NCBI GenBank assembly: GCA_034663635.1
Contig: JAXDJH010000016.1
Span: 35,418-99,417, forward strand
DNA: 64,000 nt
Direction of reading: 5' to 3'
DNA from: JAXDJH01 sp034663635
Lineage (GTDB): Bacteria > Actinomycetota > CADDZG01 > WHSQ01
Shown: one piece after another, positions 60,777 through 64,000 of the stretch
Layout: every line of letters begins with the position of its first letter
Position numbering within the stretch: the stretch's first letter is position 1
Notes under the pieces: generated by a model
What the model saw: the letters and a program-made list of their open reading frames with translations, nothing else
What the model was told of the DNA's origin: nothing
The model's database searches: none
Position numbers and translations under genes: made by a program

Positions 60777-61982
60777 CTACGCCTCGACCATCTCCGGCTC
60801 CATCCCCACCAAAGCGTCCAGCTCTTCTCCGCCCTCCGACGGCCCGATCGCGATGATCCGATCGCCTGATTGCAGAGCGAATCCCGGCTTAGGCCGATAG
60901 GTCCAGCGCCGCCCTCGTTGCACTGCGAGAACAAACATGCCCGTTTCCGTTTCGATCTTCAGCTCCTTGATGGATCGACCGTCTGCGGTCGACCCGGGAC
61001 CGACGATCGTTTCGTGGCCCACCTCATCGGATTCGACGAGCGCCGCGGCGATGACTGGATGCAGTTCTTCACCCTGTTCGACCAGGCGTGTCATCTCTCG
61101 CGCTGAATCGAAGATCATCTCGGAAGCGTGTGCGAGGTGGAGAAGCGCGCGCAAGTCATCAGGGTTGCGCGCCTCCATCGAGCTTCGCAGGACCCAAGAC
61201 TCGAGTTCGTCGTGAACCGCATCCGATCTCGCCTCGAGATGTCCTACCTCTGCAGCCAGAGCCTGATCGTTGAAGAGAAGAGCGGAATAGGCGAGGCCCA
61301 CCGCTACCTCCGCAGAGTTCTTCATCTCCACTAGGAGGTCCACAGCGCGGTCCAGGTCTGACAACGCGATCCCCGGAGGTTCCGGGACTTCGGGCAGTGG
61401 GGGCGCTCCGCAGAGGTCGCGAGCAAGCGCCACTCCGTCCTCCGGACCCTTCACGAGCAAAGCGTCGTTAGCCGAGATGACGTATTCAGGTCCCGGGTCG
61501 AGGTCCCAGTCCCCGCCGCGCCGGGTCGCGATAACCCACATCCCGATCTCGACCGGCAGGTTGAGCTCCCTTAGAGACTGACCGACCGCGGGGGCTCCTT
61601 CGCGTACCTTGATGCGGGAGACGATCTCGTCGGCGTAGCGGAGATCTTTGCGAAGGTCGTCAAGAACGCCGAGGTTGGAATGCACGACGTGCGCGATGTC
61701 CTCAGCAGCATCCGCGATCTTTTCGACTGCCGAGGCGATCTCCAACACCTTCGCCATGTGTTCTGCGTCTTCCGGGCTGCGCGCCGCGAGGATCGTGATC
61801 TTCCTCAGCTGGCGCAGATCCTCGAACATCCGCTCTTCGAGCCTGACGACTTCCTTTGCAAGGTCCGCGTCGGCGAAGAAGACGGCCGCGTAAGCAAGGT
61901 CGACCATGAGCTCCGACGTGTCTTTGATCTCGGCCAGGAGCCCCTTGACCGTGCTTGTACTTCGACCTTCTCCAGCTTCCAT
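60777..61982 (-). CDS. duplicated PhoU - RCK_C (TrkA-C) protein
   Basis: 401-residue cytosolic protein with two copies of a PhoU-like helical domain followed by RCK_C. Copy 1: helices 15-115 (KDTSELMVDLAYAAVFFADADLA), RCK_C 120-195 (ELNLPVEIGMWVIATRRGGDW, DALLVKGPEDG). Copy 2: 210-310 (MKNSAEVAVGLAYSALLFNDQALA), RCK_C 320-395 (KIETETGMFVLAVQRGRRW, DRIIAIGPSEGG). RCK_C domains bind small ligands and gate ion channels. It lies 17 nt after the MgtE-like transporter gene, its likely partner. Confidence 0.88.
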   Translation of the reverse strand: MEAGEGRSTSTVKGLLAEIKDTSELMVDLAYAAVFFADADLAKEVVRLEERMFEDLRQLRKITILAARSPEDAEHMAKVLEIASAVEKIADAAEDIAHVVHSNLGVLDDLRKDLRYADEIVSRIKVREGAPAVGQSLRELNLPVEIGMWVIATRRGGDWDLDPGPEYVISANDALLVKGPEDGVALARDLCGAPPLPEVPEPPGIALSDLDRAVDLLVEMKNSAEVAVGLAYSALLFNDQALAAEVGHLEARSDAVHDELESWVLRSSMEARNPDDLRALLHLAHASEMIFDSAREMTRLVEQGEELHPVIAAALVESDEVGHETIVGPGSTADGRSIKELKIETETGMFVLAVQRGRRWTYRPKPGFALQSGDRIIAIGPSEGGEELDALVGMEPEMVEA

Positions 61983-61999
61983 GAAGTCCCCCTAGTTTG

Positions 62000-63343
62000 T
62001 CACGCTAGACCGAACACGACGAGTGAGATGACGAGACAGATGACTCCCAATAGGTCCATCCCGCTCGTGACCAGCGGAATGGTGTGGTTGTCGGGATCGA
62101 AGCCGAACCGGTATGTGATGACGGCGGCGTAATAACCGATGAGCGCCGCCACGATCAGGGCGAGAGTGCCTCCAAGCATCGCGGCCCCCAAGAACCGGAA
62201 CACCCCGGGATAGGCAGCGTTCGTGAGCTCGGCCGTCAGCAGCGTCGTAACGGCGGTCACGGAATAGATGAAGAGGCCCATCCCGAGCACGATGCTCGCA
62301 TCCAGCAACGCCGGCGCCCCGGGCCGAGCGGTTGGCGACGCGGCTCCCAGGTGGAGTTTCGTTCCCAGCCGAGCCGCAAGTATCGAACCGAGCGCGCCGG
62401 TGTTCTCGAGGAACCCCGGCAGGAATATGAGGAACGCGGGGAACGGGACGAACACTTCGTGGATCCGGGGTTCGACGACCGTGCCGGCGAGGATGTCCAG
62501 AACTATCGCGACGCAAAGGATCGGGAAGCTCTCTCGCACGATCCTTCGTGCAACGGGTAAGACGGTGGTGATGCCCCTGACCATTGCAACGATCGCGATG
62601 GCAAGGAATGCGATACCTGCGATCGGTGTGAACAGGTCGATGCCAACGAGGTAGGACGCGAGTAGCAAGCAGGGGAGCGTCACGACGTCGCCGACGACAG
62701 TGACTAGAACCGCGCCAACAGAGTCGAGGTCCCAGCCGCGGCGGAACGATTCGATCGATAGCCAGATCGTGAACGCGAGAACGATCGCCGACGACAGAAC
62801 TCCACCAACGAGGGCAACGACGACGAAGTCCCATACGGACACCGTCTTGATCCCAATGAGAGACGCGATCGATCGCGCGAGGAGACCCATCATCACGGAC
62901 GTTCCGATTGTTAAGAGCGTTGTCGCGTAGACGTTTTGGTACAGCGGCCCGGTCTTCGTTCTCGATATGTCGAAGAGGCCGACATGGATCGCGGTGCCCA
63001 GCCGCGCGGAGAGCGCCCCGAAGATGTTGCCTCTCATCCCGATCGAGACCGGGATCAGCACGAAGAGACCGGCGATCACGTCAAGGCGACCGCTCATCCC
63101 CGCGAGGAACAAACCGGAGATGAGTGATGTGAGCGCGGATACGAAGTTGGCGATGAACCCCTGCTTAACCGTCGCCCGCTCCGACGACCAGTAGTCGCGA
63201 ACCTGCCGGGCCGGGTCGGCGACCCGCCGAGCCGTGCCTTGTACCGCGCGGGCGGGGGGGCCGAGCAGGGCGCGGACGACTATCCCGATCCAACGGATCG
63301 GGGCTGCTATCGGCAGGCGTCGACGTCTCTCCGGCTCTCTCAT
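62000..63343 (-). CDS. double MgtE-domain divalent cation transporter (SLC41-like)
   Basis: 447-residue membrane protein with two tandem MgtE integral domains. First: RLDVIAGLFVLIPVSIGMRGN, WDLDSVGAVLVTVVGDVVTLP; second: FPAFLIFLPGFLENTGALGS, FGFDPDNHTIPLVTSGMDLLG, both bearing the conserved acidic/PxxT/D pattern. No CBS or N domains are present, so regulation must come from another protein, probably the PhoU-RCK_C partner downstream. ATG 63343 is preferred; TTG 63382 is an in-frame alternative. Confidence 0.87.
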   Translation of the reverse strand: MREPERRRRLPIAAPIRWIGIVVRALLGPPARAVQGTARRVADPARQVRDYWSSERATVKQGFIANFVSALTSLISGLFLAGMSGRLDVIAGLFVLIPVSIGMRGNIFGALSARLGTAIHVGLFDISRTKTGPLYQNVYATTLLTIGTSVMMGLLARSIASLIGIKTVSVWDFVVVALVGGVLSSAIVLAFTIWLSIESFRRGWDLDSVGAVLVTVVGDVVTLPCLLLASYLVGIDLFTPIAGIAFLAIAIVAMVRGITTVLPVARRIVRESFPILCVAIVLDILAGTVVEPRIHEVFVPFPAFLIFLPGFLENTGALGSILAARLGTKLHLGAASPTARPGAPALLDASIVLGMGLFIYSVTAVTTLLTAELTNAAYPGVFRFLGAAMLGGTLALIVAALIGYYAAVITYRFGFDPDNHTIPLVTSGMDLLGVICLVISLVVFGLA

Positions 63344-63474
63344 TTGGCGCTCATTTAAGAGCCTTTTAATGAGGAACCCCAAACCGGGAGGCGGCGTCCA
63401 ACCGAATAGATAACGGAGGACCGTCCCAACCGGAAGCCGGGGCGGCCCTTGAGTGGGGATGGAGAGGAGCGCCG

Positions 63475-63678
63475 ATGAGTAAGGAGAACGCCATCCGGGG
63501 GTCCAGGCCTCAGGGACTGCCCCGTGCGTCGCAACGGTATCCGGAGGGCAGGATGTGCGGCTTCCCCGGCTGTGTGACAGAGCTCTCCGTCTACAACCGG
63601 CGCGATAAATGTTGGGCTCATGCGGAGATGAAGGTTCCCAGGTTGCGCGGCCGAAAGCCCGCCGCCGGGTCTGCCTAG
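63475..63678 (+). CDS. small Cys/His zinc-finger-like protein
   Basis: 67-residue basic protein. The motif CGFPGCVTELSVYNRRDKC then WAH gives Cys-x4-Cys-x12-Cys-x2-His, as in small actinobacterial proteins with C-x2-PGC-x-T-x-LS-x-YN. Could bind nucleic acid through zinc. GGAGAGGAG lies upstream of ATG. Function unknown. Confidence 0.78.
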   Translation: MSKENAIRGSRPQGLPRASQRYPEGRMCGFPGCVTELSVYNRRDKCWAHAEMKVPRLRGRKPAAGSA

Positions 63679-63709
63679 CTTTCGTTAGAGCGACTCCGGG
63701 TAGCTATAT

Positions 63710-63735
63710 CCTGTCGGCTGCTTGGATCCGACAGG
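63710..63735 (+). promoter_or_regulatory. inverted repeat upstream of last gene
   Basis: CCTGTCGG-N10-CCGACAGG, just after CTATAT (63704-63709). Perfect 8-bp arms; probably an operator or 5' hairpin for the gene at 63761. Confidence 0.45.
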
Positions 63736-63760
63736 TCAAACAGCGGAGGCTCTTCACCCG

Positions 63761-64000
63761 ATGCGTGCGCGATTCGCCCTTGTTTTCGTAGTGCTTCTCG
63801 GTGCTCTTTATGCGACGGCCCCGGCGGCCCTGGCATCGAACCACCCAGTTCTCGCACAATCCCCGTCGGACGGAAGCTCCGATTCCGGCGCGAAGGGAGA
63901 CGGGGCCAAGACCGATTCAGGTGACGACCCGAAAGCCGAAGCGCCCGTCGTAGAGGAAGAGGGGCCACCGTGGACCTATCAGATGGCGAAGATCACATTT
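63761..64000 (+). CDS. secreted or membrane protein, 3' truncated by window
   Basis: First 80 residues of a gene running off the end. Signal peptide or TM RFALVFVVLLGALYATAPAA then LA, followed by a hydrophilic Ser/Asp/Lys/Gly-rich linker and EEEGPPWTYQMAKITF. Function cannot be told. GGAGG lies about 11 nt upstream of ATG. Confidence 0.7.
   Translation, partial: MRARFALVFVVLLGALYATAPAALASNHPVLAQSPSDGSSDSGAKGDGAKTDSGDDPKAEAPVVEEEGPPWTYQMAKITF

Noticed and set aside
63382..63475. Coding start for the MgtE-like protein at TTG 63382
   Set aside because: No ribosome site precedes it on the minus strand and the added residues are not typical; kept only as an alternative.
1..64000. CRISPR array or cas genes
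   Set aside because: No regularly spaced direct repeats or Cas motifs were seen.

Overview
The window reads as chromosomal DNA from a high-GC, Gram-positive-type bacterium, most likely a deep-branching and probably uncultured member of Actinomycetota. Supporting signs are a SigH-like sigma factor, a PAC2-family protein, a topoisomerase I with no visible zinc fingers, an MFS-dTMP kinase fusion, an SOS box of the Gram-positive type (TCGAACATATGTTCGA), and two blocks whose order resembles Mycobacterium tuberculosis from memory: HAD hydrolase / ssd-tad (Rv3661-Rv3654c) and kimA-like / ceoB-ceoC (Rv2690c-Rv2692). No rRNA or other species marker is present, so genus is not assignable.

Layout. 2-3567: phosphate locus (PhoR-like kinase, PhoB-like regulator, DUF47 protein, Pit permease). 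3591-5499: small protein, PAC2 protein, SigH-like sigma factor. 5731-9976: a selenocysteine tRNA gene followed by five partial copies of its 3' end with flank; between copies sit a GH92 glycosidase and a hydrolase-cyclase fusion, which looks like an accreted island without an integrase. 10002-11620: DUF2975/XRE pair with clustered operators, then a secreted protein. 11763-16605: sensory cluster (7TM-PAS kinase, REC-GAF-kinase hybrid, lone receiver, unknown protein). 16657-27382: mixed housekeeping and transport, including topoisomerase IB, an SOS-controlled radical SAM protein, HtpX, a dipeptide epimerase with DUF1611 partner, two EamA exporters and two cell-wall hydrolases.

27445-32095: compact Tad/Flp pilus locus with TadB-TadC in one chain and a TadG-like pseudopilin fused to a VanY-type peptidase. 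32131-36261: metallopeptidase, LCP protein, STAS/RsbW-like pair. 36359-39375: DtxR-type regulator coupled to a K+-independent H+-pyrophosphatase. 39430-43479: potassium uptake (KimA-like, OB-fold protein, two TrkA proteins). 44794-50631: topA, MFS-Tmk and DNA polymerase III delta'. 50785-54719: envelope proteins (DUF4012, PrsW) and a cyclic-nucleotide-binding protein. 54775: tRNA-Thr(CGU). 54914-59159: acetyltransferases and transporters. 59138-63343: RTX-like protein, DUF4235 protein, and a PhoU/RCK_C protein paired with a double-MgtE-domain transporter. The last gene runs off the end.

Many first genes of transcription units have no Shine-Dalgarno sequence but carry TANNNT 6-7 nt before the start codon, which suggests frequent leaderless transcription. 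All functional calls come from reading motifs; no database search was run.
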